From Rhabdophis nuchalis (Eukaryota > Chordata > Lepidosauria > Squamata > Natricidae), in the NCBI GenBank assembly GCA_039707465.1, contig CM077643.1, forward strand, positions 44,768,605 through 44,832,604: a stretch of 64,000 nucleotides of DNA, given 5' to 3'. Numbering within the stretch: position 1 is the first letter of the stretch; each line of letters opens with the position of its first letter. The notes below the pieces were generated by a model. The model was not told the DNA's origin. It was given only the letters and a program-made list of their open reading frames with translations, and did not search any database. Below are positions 41,577-51,458 of this stretch, piece by piece. The translations under genes and the position numbers were made by a program.

Positions 41577-41930
41577 TTAAAGGTAAAGATAAAGATAAAG
41601 GTTCCCCTAGCACATATGTGCTAGTCATTCCTGACTGTAGGAGCTGGTGCTCATCTCCGTTTCAAAGTCAAAGAGCCAGCGCTGTCCGAAGACGTCTCCA
41701 TGGTCACATGGCCTGCATGACTAAATGCCAAAGGCGCATGGAACACTGTTACCATCACACCAAAGGTGGTCCCTATTTTTCTACTTGCATTTTTTACATG
41801 TTTTCGAACTGCTAGGTTGTCAGAAGCTGGGCCAAGTAACAGGAGCTCACTCCATTATGCAGCACTAGGGACTTGAACCGCCAAACTGCCGAGCTCCAAA
41901 CTCTTGACCACTGAGCCACTGCGTCCTTAT
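41577..41930 (-). mobile_element. Sauria-type SINE
   Basis: The - strand copy of the element at 7,300: BovB-like end ATGTGCTAGTCATTCCTGAC at left and tRNA-like head (CACTGAGCCACTGCGTC) at right. Confidence 0.88.
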
Positions 41931-42540
41931 CTTACTGAGCTTTAAATGAACTGATCTCACAAAACAGTCTGTGGATCCTAATGCCTTTTTTCAGGATATT
42001 TAAAAACGGATCCTTGTTAAATAGCCCAAGCTGGAGGTGGAATGAAACAGGCAGATTTTGCTCAAGAGCAATTGAACAACCTTCTCCTTGAAGGATTACA
42101 GAAACCTTGAGAAGATAAAACAGATGACTGCTGGCATTGCGGGAGATTCAAGCAGCTGCAGTGCCTGGGTTGGAAAGCTAAGAGATTAATTGGGGAAGGA
42201 AGCTGAACAATAGCTTCAATGCTGCTGCCTTCGACTCTACATTGCTCTTTGTGTCAGGAATGGCTGTTCTACACACCTGCTCAATGGTCTTTCTTCTTTG
42301 ACACTATACCAATTCCTGCAGATTTGGCCAGAAGGCCTGCTGAAATATCACACTGGAGATACCCATTGAATTGTGCCCCAGCATATAATGTACTACCTTC
42401 CCATCACTGTCAATGTGCTATTCTCTACTGATGCAAAGTTGGAATTACTTTTGTGGTTCGCAGGTATTTCCTTGGCCGGGGATGTAGGCCCCCAACTCTC
42501 TGTCCCATCCTCTCTGTGCTAAGAGGCCGATTGAGCAAAC
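41931..42540. other. Repeat-poor block, no gene seen
   Basis: No repeat signature. No coding frame with recognisable motif. Confidence 0.45.
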
Positions 42541-42544
42541 ATGA

Positions 42545-42775
42545 ACCCCCAATTTAGAATAGAATACAGTAACAGAGTTGGAAGGGACTTTGGAGGTCTT
42601 CTAATCCAACCCCCTGCTTAGGAAGCAAACCATATATACCATTTTGGACAAATAGTTGTCCAATCTCTTCTTAAAAGATTCCAGTGTTGGAGCATTTACA
42701 ACTTCTGAAAACAAGTTGTTCCACTGATCAATTGTTCTAATTGTCAGGAAATTTCTCATTAGTTCTACGTTGCAT
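42545..42775 (-). mobile_element. CR1 LINE 3' end
   Basis: Short AGAATAGAATAC tail, then CAGAGTTGGAAGGGACTTTG, through TTGTCAGGAAATTTCTC. Truncated. Confidence 0.88.
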
Positions 42776-43291
42776 TTAAAGCAGCTAAATGGAGCAATTG
42801 TAAAGTTGGAGAATACCAGATATAAATGTTTTCCCTAGAAAGGTGAAGTTTTAGATGGTCACATGCCTGATTTGAGAACAAATAGCATGTCAACACCAAA
42901 ACGGAGGGTGTATTTTAAATTGAAAATTTAAAAATTAATAAAAATGAGCCACTACACTTTGCTACCTACTTCCTGAGTCTATGTTTGGTGGCTTCTTAAT
43001 AAGAATGTATTGATGAATAGTGTTAACTTCAATGGGCATGTCATATCAGCCAATGAATTGATGTAGACCAAGGTGTCAAACTCAAGGCCCAGGGGCCGGA
43101 TCCAACCCATGGGGTACTTAGAACTGGCCCATGGGGTCACACTGGGAACAGCGAAGGACCAGCCCATTGTACTTCTGCCCGCAAAAATGGGCTCCTGAGC
43201 TCTCCTTTCTATTGCCACAGCCTCCTGCAACCCACTGCCAGTGAAAACAGAGCTTGGGAGGGCTGCGTGGGCCCATTTTTGCTGACAGAAC

Positions 43292-43986
43292 CAGAGGTGA
43301 GTTCCTACTGGTTTGGCAGAGTAGGTAGTAACTCAGCTGGCCACACCCCTGAACTGATTCTATCAGTGCTGCCATAGGCATCACCATCTCGAAGCAATTT
43401 GTTTACTACTGCGCATGCGCGCTTAGCACACATCAAGCGTGCATGCCAGGGGTGGGCTTCTGCCAGTTCTAACCGCTTCTACAGAAGAGGTTCCACCCAT
43501 CTACAGTGCTGTTTAGAACTGGTTCAAGCTCCCTCCCCCCGCCCGTCCGCCCATCATCAAGATGAAGAGCGAGAGGAGGATTTCTGGGAGTTGAAGTCCA
43601 CAAGTCTTAAAGCTGTCAAGTTTGAACACCCCTGGGGTTTTTTTCTAAAGGGTTAGGGGTGCAAGGGTCTTGTAACTTGACAGCTTTAAGACTTGTGTGC
43701 TTCTATGCCAGAGTTTCTGATCCAACATCTTGCCAAGCAAGAGCGTTGTTAAGTGAGTCTCACCACATTTTACAAGTTGGCCACTCCTACCCAGTTCACA
43801 TGACTGCCAAGCCACTCCCACTCGGTCACATGGCTGGCAAGCCACTCCCAGCTGGTTACATGGCCGGCAAGCCACTCCCACAAAGCAGGCCACACCTACA
43901 GAAGAGGTTCTAAAAATGTTGAAACCCACCACTGGTGCATGCACACAAAGTGCGGCCCTGAGCGAACCTGCAGTAACCCATCCCTG
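43292..43986 (+). mobile_element. MITE (CAGAGGTGAGTTCC family), nested level 2
   Basis: Ends CAGAGGTGAGTTCC and AACCCATCCCTG. The perfect 8-bp duplication GACAGAAC lies at 43,284-43,291 and 43,987-43,994. Includes TGCGCATGCGCGC. Itself split by the element at 43,447-43,934. Confidence 0.92.
43447..43934 (+). mobile_element. Composite MITE, nested level 3, 488 bp
   Basis: Ends CAGGGGTGGGCTTC and CCCACCACTG. The perfect duplication GTGCATGC lies at 43,439-43,446 and 43,935-43,942. Same family as 9,475, 35,053 and 59,854, with an extra tandem copy of the CAAGCCACTCCCA segment. Confidence 0.93.
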
Positions 43987-44333
43987 GACAGAACGCTTGA
44001 GCCACCACAGGTGTCCCTGACAGGAGTGACATTGAGCTGGCCATGCCCACCCTGGCCATGTCCAGCCCAGCCCAGCCCAGCCCCCTGAGGTCAAACACAA
44101 CTCTGATAGGGCCCTGAATGAAATCAAGTTTGACACCCCTGATGTAGAATCTATTTGTAACTGCTTTCCTCAGTGCTACTCTTTTAGCCATTGGGCACTG
44201 GACAATGGTCCCAAAGTCCAGCTCTATTTTTGCATTGCTCGCAACATATTGGATAACATAAAAAAAAAAAAAGGCTTACAATACTATAGATGGCTCAAAG
44301 ATCCAGCTGCCTACTGCAGTTGTCAGTTTAATG

Positions 44334-44468
44334 CAGTGTTTCTTAGAGGAGGAAATTGTTAAGATGGGTGGACTTCATCTCCCAGAATTCCCCTGCCAGC
44401 CTGCTGTTGGAGAATTCTGAAAATTGAAGCCCATCCATCTTAAAAGTTGCCAAGGTTGAGAAACGCTG
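44334..44468. mobile_element. Hairpin hAT MITE, older copy, 135 bp
   Basis: CAGTGTTTCTTAG start and GAGAAACGCTG end, arms diverged. Flanks GTTTAATG (44,326-44,333) and GTTTAATA (44,469-44,476). Confidence 0.8.
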
Positions 44469-44710
44469 GTTTAATAGATCCTGTTGGGGCCCTAGCAGCT
44501 GTCCAAGGTGCTGAGTTCTGATGCTGGCCCTGACTTTGGTAGTACTAATTCTTTTATTTTTAGGGCTAGCCAGAGACACTGCCCAAGTCTAAGGATACAG
44601 TGACATCCTTTCATTTGGCCTACAAAGGCTGACTAGACAGGGAAGATTTGATGTTTTTGCTGTCTCTCTGGATTAGTCAGAGTTCTTCCCTGTGCTTGAG
44701 TTCCTTAGAA

Positions 44711-44845
44711 CAGAGGTCTCCAACCTTTGCAACTTTAAGTCTGAAGGACTTCAGCTCCCAGAATTCTCCAGCCAGCAAAGCTGGCTGGAGAAGTCTGGGA
44801 GCTGAAGTCCTTCAGACTTAAAGTTGCAAAGGTTGGGGATCCCTG
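44711..44845. mobile_element. Hairpin hAT MITE, 135 bp
   Basis: Arms of about 66 bp with a few mismatches around AAA. The perfect duplication CCTTAGAA lies at 44,703-44,710 and 44,846-44,853. Confidence 0.94.
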
Positions 44846-45004
44846 CCTTAGAAAATGTCAACCAGGTGAGCTTGCAATAATTCCTTCCCCAAATTTGACA
44901 CAGCTTTTAAAAAATTAAATAAAGTCATCATCGAAGTCAAGCTCAATTTGAAATGAAATTTATTTGTGTTGGGAAGGTAGGATGTTATTAATCAGGGAAA
45001 AGAA

Positions 45005-45150
45005 ATGTCTGTGGAGAGTCATCCAGGTCATGGTTGTCCCAAAGGTGCTTTTTCAAGAGGCAACTGGACTTTCTGGTTTTTCTTTGAAGACGTTCCACTG
45101 GTCATCCAAGAAGCTTCTTCAGAGGGAGCTTTGGGGCAGGGAAAATGAAG
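45005..45150 (-). mobile_element. Penelope-like terminal fragment
   Basis: GGTCATGGTTGTCCCAAAGG, then TTTGAAGACGTTCCACTGG and TCATCCAAGAAGCTTC, the same unit as at 61,630-61,710. Confidence 0.65.
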
Positions 45151-45279
45151 CATCTATGCTCATCTTAAGGATTCACTGGAAATTTATAAAGTATCTCTCA
45201 TCAGAGCTTTGGCACAGGTCATGGACTAGCTGGGGAGTTCTGGGAATTGTACACATATCTTAAAATTGCTGAGGTTGAG

Positions 45280-45640
45280 AAACACTAGCTAATGCCACGC
45301 TTATCGGGAATTCAAATTTTCCTCATTTATTTTTAGTAAATGCAGGCCTATGTCTGCTCTCCTTGCCTGTGCCCCTGGCCTTTGCACCCTAAAAGAATTA
45401 ATTAAAGGCTCTGCAAAAATGAAGTAACAGGAAATGTTGCATTTCTCCCTGGGGTATTTTAAATGGATATCAAATGATTGAACAAGAGTTCCTTTTTTTA
45501 TAATTACAAAAGGGTGTTCTTTGTTTCACTAGGAGACAGCTGGGATTAGCCTTGGGGTTTCAGCTGTCATTGGCCAAAGGACTATTTTATAGCCCATAAA
45601 ACCTTCAACATTGTTCTCATTTACCTGCGAATAAGTCTCT
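45280..45640. other. Repeat-poor block, possible conserved non-coding DNA
   Basis: No transposon signature. AT-rich segments with motifs such as GCAGGCCTATG and TTAATTAAAGG. Candidate regulatory element about 6.5 kb upstream of NID2. Conservation cannot be judged from one sequence. Confidence 0.3.
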
Positions 45641-45682
45641 GTGACCCCAATGAGATTTACTTGTTAGTAGATGTGCACAGAA

Positions 45683-47352
45683 TCTATATAAATAAAAATG
45701 TAACTATGAGTTTGTTCAAAACAGGTAATCTCCAAAAGTACTGCACTGATCGCTTCCAAATTTTCACACAACGTTCCTTTCAAATACGGCACCAATGATA
45801 TATATAGATTGTGTAGCTGTCACACCTGTGCCAGGTACACACCATGGAAATGTAAAAAATGTAGGTAGATGGATACAGAGAGAGCAGTGAGCCACAGGAT
45901 GACATAATACAAAATGTCATAATACTCTGTCCATAAGATAAGTAGGCAGCTATAGGGATAGAGAAAGGGAGGAAGAAATGCGGCAGGGAGGTAGGTAGAG
46001 GGATAGAGAGAGAGAGGGAGAAATACAGTAGGTAGGTAGGTAGGTAGGTAGGTGGATAGAGAGAGAGAGGGAGAAATACAGTAGGGGTATAGAGAGAGGG
46101 AGGGAGAAATACAGTAGGTAGGTAGGTAGGTAGGTAGAGAGAGAGAGAGAGAGAGAGAGGGAGAAATACAGTAGATAGGTAGGTAGGTGGATATAGAGAG
46201 AGAGGGAGAAATACAGTAGCAGTATAGAGAGAGAGAGAGAAATACAATAGATAGGTAGGTAGGTAGGTAGGTAGGTGGATAGAGAGAGAGGGAGAAATAC
46301 AGTAGGTAGGTAGGTAGGTAGGTAGGTAGGTAGAGAGAGAGATAGAGAGAGAGAGGGAGAAATACAGTAGGTAGGTAGGTAGGTAGGTAGGTAGGTGGAT
46401 ATATATATAGAGGGAGAAATACAGTAGCGGTATAGAGAGAGAGAGGGAGAAATACAGTAGATAGGTAGGTAGGTAGGTAGGTAGGTGGATATATATATAG
46501 AGGGAGAAATACAGTAGCGGTATAGAGAGAGAGGGAGAAATACAGTAGATACTGTAGGTAGGTAAGTAGGTAGGTAGGTAGGTAGTTAGAGGGATAGAGA
46601 GAGAGGGAGAAATACAGTAGATAGGTAGGTAAGTAGGTAGGTAGGTAGAGGGATAGAGAGAGAGGGAGAAATACAGTAGGGGGATAGAGAGAGAGAGGGA
46701 GAAATACAGTAGGGGTATAGAGAGAGAGAGGGAGAAATACAGTAGATAGGTAGGTAGGTAGAGAGATAGAGAGAGAGAGGGAGAAATACAGTAGGTAGGT
46801 AGGTAGGTAGGTGGATATATATATAGAGGGAGAAATACAGTAGCGGTATAGAGAGAGAGAGGGAGAAATACAGTAGATAGGTAGGTAGGTAGGTAGGTAG
46901 GTGGATATATATATAGAGGGAGAAATACAGTAGCGGTATAGAGAGAGAGGGAGAAATACAGTAGATAGGTAGGTAAGTAGGTAGGTAGGTAGGTAGAGGG
47001 ATAGAGAGAGAGGGAGAAATACAGTAGGGGGATAGAGAGAGAGAGGGAGAAATACAGTAGAGGGACAGAGAGAGAGAGGCTGAGGGTGACGGAGACCATC
47101 TCCCATCCCTTTGGAATGGCACTCGCCTATCTCTCAGGACCGACTGACCCATGTTCAACTGCTGTTCACATGGAACCCTTCTCCACTTCAAAGTAGGTAG
47201 GTAGGTAGGGGGAGAGAGGGAAAGGTAGGTAGGTTGGGGGTTATACAGTGGTTATGTGCACGTGTTTGTCTGTGCAGGTGTAGATCTTCACACAGATTGG
47301 TTGGCCATTTAACCAGACTAGGCCACAGCAACGCGTGGCCGTGAACGGCTAG
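45683..47352 (+). mobile_element. Non-autonomous Helitron-like element with minisatellite core
   Basis: The 5' end TCTATATAAATAAAAATG and the AAAAGTACTGCACTGATCG then AATTTTCACACAACGTTCC segment match Helitron-type 5' sequences and recur at 62,449. The right end, ACGCGTGGCCGTGAACGGCT, has a short GCCGT/ACGGC stem and ends in CTAG, between A (45,682) and T (47,353), with no target-site duplication. No Rep/helicase coding sequence is present. A GGTA/GAGA minisatellite fills its middle. Confidence 0.65.
45955..47085. repeat. GGTA/GAGA minisatellite array
   Basis: About 1.1 kb built from AGAGAGGGAGAAATACAGTAG blocks alternating with (GGTA)n runs, with a few GGTGGATATATATATAGAG variants. Higher-order copies are visible: about 46,394-46,555 recurs near 46,812-46,960. 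All six frames stay largely open on the - strand because the units lack stops. None is a gene. Confidence 0.95.
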
Positions 47353-47353
47353 T

Positions 47354-48179
47354 TGATTAATAAGTGATAGTAAAAGCGACTGCTTTCCTAGAATTAAGGT
47401 ACCATTGGTCAAAAAGACAGAGCTAATCTGGTATGACTAATTCCAAACAAGTTTAAATGAGCTACTTTTCTCATCCAGTAAGAACACTTAAGCTTCAGGA
47501 CTATGCACACTTACCTATGTAACAATAAGCCCCATTGGACCTTACAGACTTCCATAGGTTAAACATGCACAGAATTGCAGTAATAAGTTAACCGCATATG
47601 ACAAAGACATAGTGTGCCATTTCAACAAAGTGTCTGAGTCCCCTTCTCAACTTCTCTAAACGCTCTTCCTCAAATTAATCTAAGAAGTGGGGGTAGACAG
47701 GCAGTCATAGTAGTTCTCACTATTTCATTCCCATTGTGACTGAAGTCATTTGCTTACCATCGTATATGCTGTAAACTCAATTCTCTGAATGCAGAATTCA
47801 AGCTTTTCTCCTTCTCTCCCTATACACTTTGGACCATTCCTAAATATCTATTAAAATGTCTTTATGCAACAGCATAAGAACTTTTGGTGTTGGGGGAGGG
47901 AGGCAGAAGATTCTGGCGAGTGTGTCCTCCCTTACTTACCATAAATAACCAAAACATATAGCAAAGAACAAGCACTGGGTTTTTGAATCCTACTGCATGC
48001 TTGGGCCACACCAAGCTCTATGCACCAATATGTATTTTTTTTCTGTATCTCTAGGACGGCCCACTTCAATCAATTCATCTCATCCATTTGTCTTGATTGG
48101 AGATGCTGAAAGCACCTCCCCCCGCCCTGAAAGGGGATGGGGAATGAGAATGCTTTTTGTGTAGGGTTCTTAGTGCTGT
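47354..48179. other. No gene seen
   Basis: Single-copy-like. No recognised element or coding frame. Confidence 0.5.
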
Positions 48180-48302
48180 GAGCTTGGTGGTTTTCTTGCA
48201 GATGTTTCATTACCAAACTAGGTAACATCATCAGTGCTAGAAGGGAGTGGGGTTTGCTCTTATTTTTATAAGTAAGCAACCTCTCTTTACAGAAGAGATC
48301 AG

Positions 48303-48455
48303 ATGCTGCTGTGGCCTAGAGGTGGAGCTCTTGCCTCACAAGCAGGAGGTTTTGAGTTCAGTCCTAGGTAGAGGCAGATGTAGGGTCTCTTGCTTGGGCA
48401 GGGGGTTGGACTAGATGACCTGCAAGGTCCCTTCCAACTCTGTTAATCTGTTAAG
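48303..48455 (+). mobile_element. tRNA-derived SINE with CR1-like tail
   Basis: Second copy of the 3,318 family: GCTGCTGTGGCCTAGAGGTG head, B-box-like GAGTTCAGTCC, tail GGGGGTTGGACTAGATGACC. Confidence 0.82.
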
Positions 48456-48463
48456 GTATACCT

Positions 48464-48690
48464 GCTCTTGGTGGTGAAATTCAAATTGTTTTACTATGGG
48501 TTCTGTTGGTGTGGCTTGGTGGGCATGGTGTGGCTTGGTGGGAGTGGCTTGGTGGGTTTGGCAGGGGAAGGATACTGCAAATTCCCATTCCCACCCCACT
48601 CTGGGACCAGCCAGAGGTGGCATTTGCTGGTTCTCCGAACTACTCAAAATTTCTGCTACCAGTTCTTCAAACTACTCAAAATTTCCACTA
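48464..48690 (-). mobile_element. MITE fragment (TGGTGAAATTC family)
   Basis: GGTGGTGAAATTCAAATTG start and GCCAGAGGTGGCATTTGCTGG interior match 21,709-21,933. The far terminus is eroded, with AACTACTCAAAATTTC present twice. Confidence 0.7.
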
Positions 48691-48939
48691 CATATTTCAT
48701 ACATATACAATTAAGAACAAAACCCACTCCCTTTTAGCACTGACAATGTTACCTAATTTGGTAATGAAACATCTGCAAGAAAATCATCAAGCTCAAAGAA
48801 TATCCCAGACTCCACAATTCAACCCTGAACAAATACAGGATTTTGTTTGTATTTGTATTGATAAAAGAGAATGTAGTATTTCAACAAATATTGCATTCTC
48901 TTCTATCAATATTTTTATTTCCAGTTTTGCCCTGATACT

Positions 48940-49576
48940 TTATTTTCATTTTTTTATTTTAATTAGATTTATACCCCGCCCTTCTCCGAAGAGGACCCAG
49001 GGTGGCGCACAGGAATTTAAAAACACATACAAAATCAAAATACAAAATTTAAAACATATTAAATACCCATCCTGCGCTAAAATCCAATTAAAATCCCCAA
49101 AATTAAAACTGTCTAAAATAGTCACAGCGGAGGTTACGCTAGGCTGGCTTGGTGAAAAAAGTGTGTCTTTAGACACTGGCGGAAGAGGCGGAGGTCCGAG
49201 ATGGTGCGAAGTTCAGGGGGTAGGTCGTTCCAAAGGGCAGGGCCCGCCACAGAGAAGGCCCTTCCCCTAAGTGTCGCCAGTCGGCATTGCCCGGCCGACG
49301 GCACCCTGAGAAGGCCCTCTCTGTGGGAGCGGATCGGTCGAAGGGATGTATGGGGCAGGAGACGGTCTCGCATATAACTAGGTCCCGAGCCATGGAACGC
49401 TTTAAAGATGGTCGTCAAAACCTTGAAGCACACCCGAAAGACCACAGGAAGCCAGTGCAGCTCGTGCAGGATCGGTGTTATATGGGAGTGTCTAGGAGCT
49501 CCCGTAATCACCCGCGCGGCTGCATTCTGGACTAGCTGTAGCTTTCGAGTGCACCTCAAGGGAAGCCCCATGTAGA
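48940..49576 (-). mobile_element. L2 LINE 3' end
   Basis: 3' terminus AGATTTATACCCCGCCC at left. The - strand frame 49,571-49,134 (146 codons) is open and encodes the L2 C-terminus (LHELHWLPVVFRVCFKVL, ALWNDLPPELRTISDLRLF). 5' truncated at 49,576. Confidence 0.9.
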
Positions 49577-50072
49577 CTGGGAGCTACTTTGGGAGCTACT
49601 TTGCCTCTAGAGATCTGAATGGCACCTTCCCTAATCTTTGTCATTAAATCTGATCTCTTCTGTAAAGAGAAGTTGTTTATGGGATGCTGGATTTCAGGGT
49701 GATGATATGTTTTCATTGCTTTTCATGGATTTAATTCTTCACTTTCTTGTAAACAACTAGGAACTGGCAGTATACATTTCTGGAACAGTTTGAGGTTTTG
49801 TTTTTTGATTTTTTTCTCCTTTTCATGCCAGCCTTCCCAAACTTGGTACATTCCCGATTGTTGAGAATATGACTAGAAGTTAGCAGTGAGTGGTTTCACA
49901 TAACAGAGGCTGAGAATACTGGGAGTCAGAGTTGCAACACATCTAGAGATACCAGACTGGGGAAAAATGTACATAGAGAAAGCTTTGTTTCATACATTTT
50001 TCTTATAATCATAGTTTATTTTATAATATTATATAACATTTGTTTTGTTATAAGAATAGTTTAAATGATTAA
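49577..50072. other. Mostly unique; short Penelope-like remnant
   Basis: TGATCTCTTCTGTAAAGAG at about 49,649 is the inverse of CTCTTTACAGAAGAGATCA at about 48,283. Otherwise no gene or repeat recognised. Confidence 0.45.
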
Positions 50073-50422
50073 AGGTAAAAGTTCCCCCCTCGCACAAATG
50101 TGCTAGTCATTCCTGACTTTAGGGGGCAGTGCTCATCTCTGTTTCAAAGCTGAAGAGCCAGTGCTGTCCAAAGACGTCTCCATGGTCATGTGGCCAGTAT
50201 GACTAAACACCGAAGGTGCACGGAACACTGTTACCTTCCCACCAAAAATGGTTCCTATTTTTCTACTTGCATTTTTACATACTTTCTAACTGCTAGGTTG
50301 GCAGAAGCTGGGACAAGTAATGGGAGCTCACTCCATTACACGGCATTAGGGATTCAAATCGGCGAACTGCTGCCATTTCTGATCAACAAGTTCAGCGTCT
50401 TAACCACTGAGTCACCTTCAAT
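50073..50422 (-). mobile_element. Sauria-type SINE
   Basis: BovB-like end (ATGTGCTAGTCATTCCTGAC) at left and tRNA-like head (TCTTAACCACTGAGTCACC) at right. Third copy in the window. Confidence 0.88.
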
Positions 50423-50431
50423 TACATATTA

Positions 50432-50660
50432 GAATAGAATAACAGAGTTGGAAGGGACCTTGGAGGCCTTCTAGTCCAACCTCCTGCCTTGACAGGAAAC
50501 CCTATACCAGGGATGTCCAAACTTGGGAACTTTAAGACTTGTGGACTTCAACTCCCAGAATTCACAAGTCTTAAAGTTCCCAAGTTTGGACATCCCTGCC
50601 CTATACCACTTCAGACAAATGGTTATCTAACATCTTTAAAACTTCCAGTTACACTGAATG
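50432..50660 (-). mobile_element. CR1 LINE 3' end, split by a MITE
   Basis: AGAATAGAATAACAGAGTTGG tail region, then CR1 to CCCTATAC, the MITE at 50,508-50,598, a second CCCTATAC, and CR1 resuming with CACTTCAGACAAATGG. Confidence 0.9.
50508..50598. mobile_element. Short hairpin hAT MITE, 91 bp
   Basis: Ends CAGGGATGTCCAAACTTGG and CCAAGTTTGGACATCCCTG. The perfect duplication CCCTATAC lies at 50,500-50,507 and 50,599-50,606, within a known CR1 context, so the pre-insertion sequence is readable. Confidence 0.95.
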
Positions 50661-51257
50661 TAAACCAATAATGACATAGCACAGTATTTTAATTCAGTCA
50701 CACATCCACTATCAGAAGTAACATCTGGACGTATGTACTTTTTCCCAGCCTTGGGTCGTCTATGTGCAATGGATCTTACTCCCACAGTCTCCAACCAGCA
50801 TGGATGACACATCCAGAAGATACCATATTTGGCAAAATCCTGCATAATGCTAAATATCCCCTCTCTCTCCAAGGGGGTTCCTTCCTCTTCTACAACTTTT
50901 GATGTACAAATAGCGTTTGCGTTTCTTAACAGCTATGAAATATTTGTTTTTAATTTGTGCTTAAGTGAATTTACCATGAACAAATGTTGGAATAGCCTTC
51001 AAAGTTCTCTCCAGCTTAATGCCAGTGCCAGAGGAACAGACAATGTAGCCCAATCTATTTGGAGAGGCCAGGCTGGGGATGTTTGAGCTAATTCTACTCA
51101 GTCTCAGAATATGGATTAAGGAATAGTCATGTATTTAGTGGCTTGCTGACACCTCACTGAAGTTTAAACCTGTCTCACAACAGCTGGTGAACGTCCTTAA
51201 TTGTCCAAACTGTCAATTACTAGAAATGTAGTAAATTAACATCTGAAACTAGTTAGT
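50661..51257. other. No gene seen
   Basis: Single-copy-like sequence upstream of NID2. Nothing recognised. Confidence 0.45.
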
Positions 51258-51458
51258 GAAATTTTCTGACAGTGAGAACAATCAACCAATGGAACAGAAG
51301 TTGTCTTCAGAAGTTGTGGGAGCTTCATCACCGGAGGCTTTCAAGAAGAGATTGGACTGCCATTTGTCAGAAATGGTGTTGGGGTCTCCTACTTGAGGGT
51401 GGGGAAGGGTGGAGGGGGCCTATGAAGTCCTTTCCAACTCTTGTTAATCTCACTCTTC
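51258..51458 (+). mobile_element. CR1 LINE 3' end
   Basis: TTTTCTGACAGTGAGAACAA, GAGGCTTTCAAGAAGAGATT and TCCTTTCCAACTCTTGTTAA. Ends about 100 bp before the CpG-rich NID2 promoter region. Confidence 0.85.

Larger units (their letters stand above)
43069..44141 (+). mobile_element. hAT-type MITE (GTCAAACTC family), host of nested MITEs
   Basis: Starts CAAGGTGTCAAACTCAAGG and ends AAGTTTGACACCCCTG. Flanks ATGTAGAC (43,061-43,068) and ATGTAGAA (44,142-44,149) give a 7/8 duplication with central TA. The interior is split by the insertion at 43,292-43,986. Confidence 0.88.
48180..48850. mobile_element. Penelope-like terminal inverted arms with insertions
   Basis: The left arm, about 48,180-48,260 (TTTCATTACCAAACTAGGTA), and right arm, about 48,700-48,790 (TTACCTAATTTGGTAATGAAA), are inverted copies. 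Read outward they carry a CTGATGA...GAAAC-type core resembling a hammerhead ribozyme. A SINE (48,303-48,455) and a MITE fragment (48,464-48,690) lie between them. Confidence 0.6.

Noticed and set aside
45780..47191. Three overlapping - strand frames of 201-439 codons rich in Leu, Pro, Ser, Tyr
   Set aside because: They read through the GGTA/GAGA minisatellite, whose units happen to lack stops in several frames. Composition is periodic and no domain is present.
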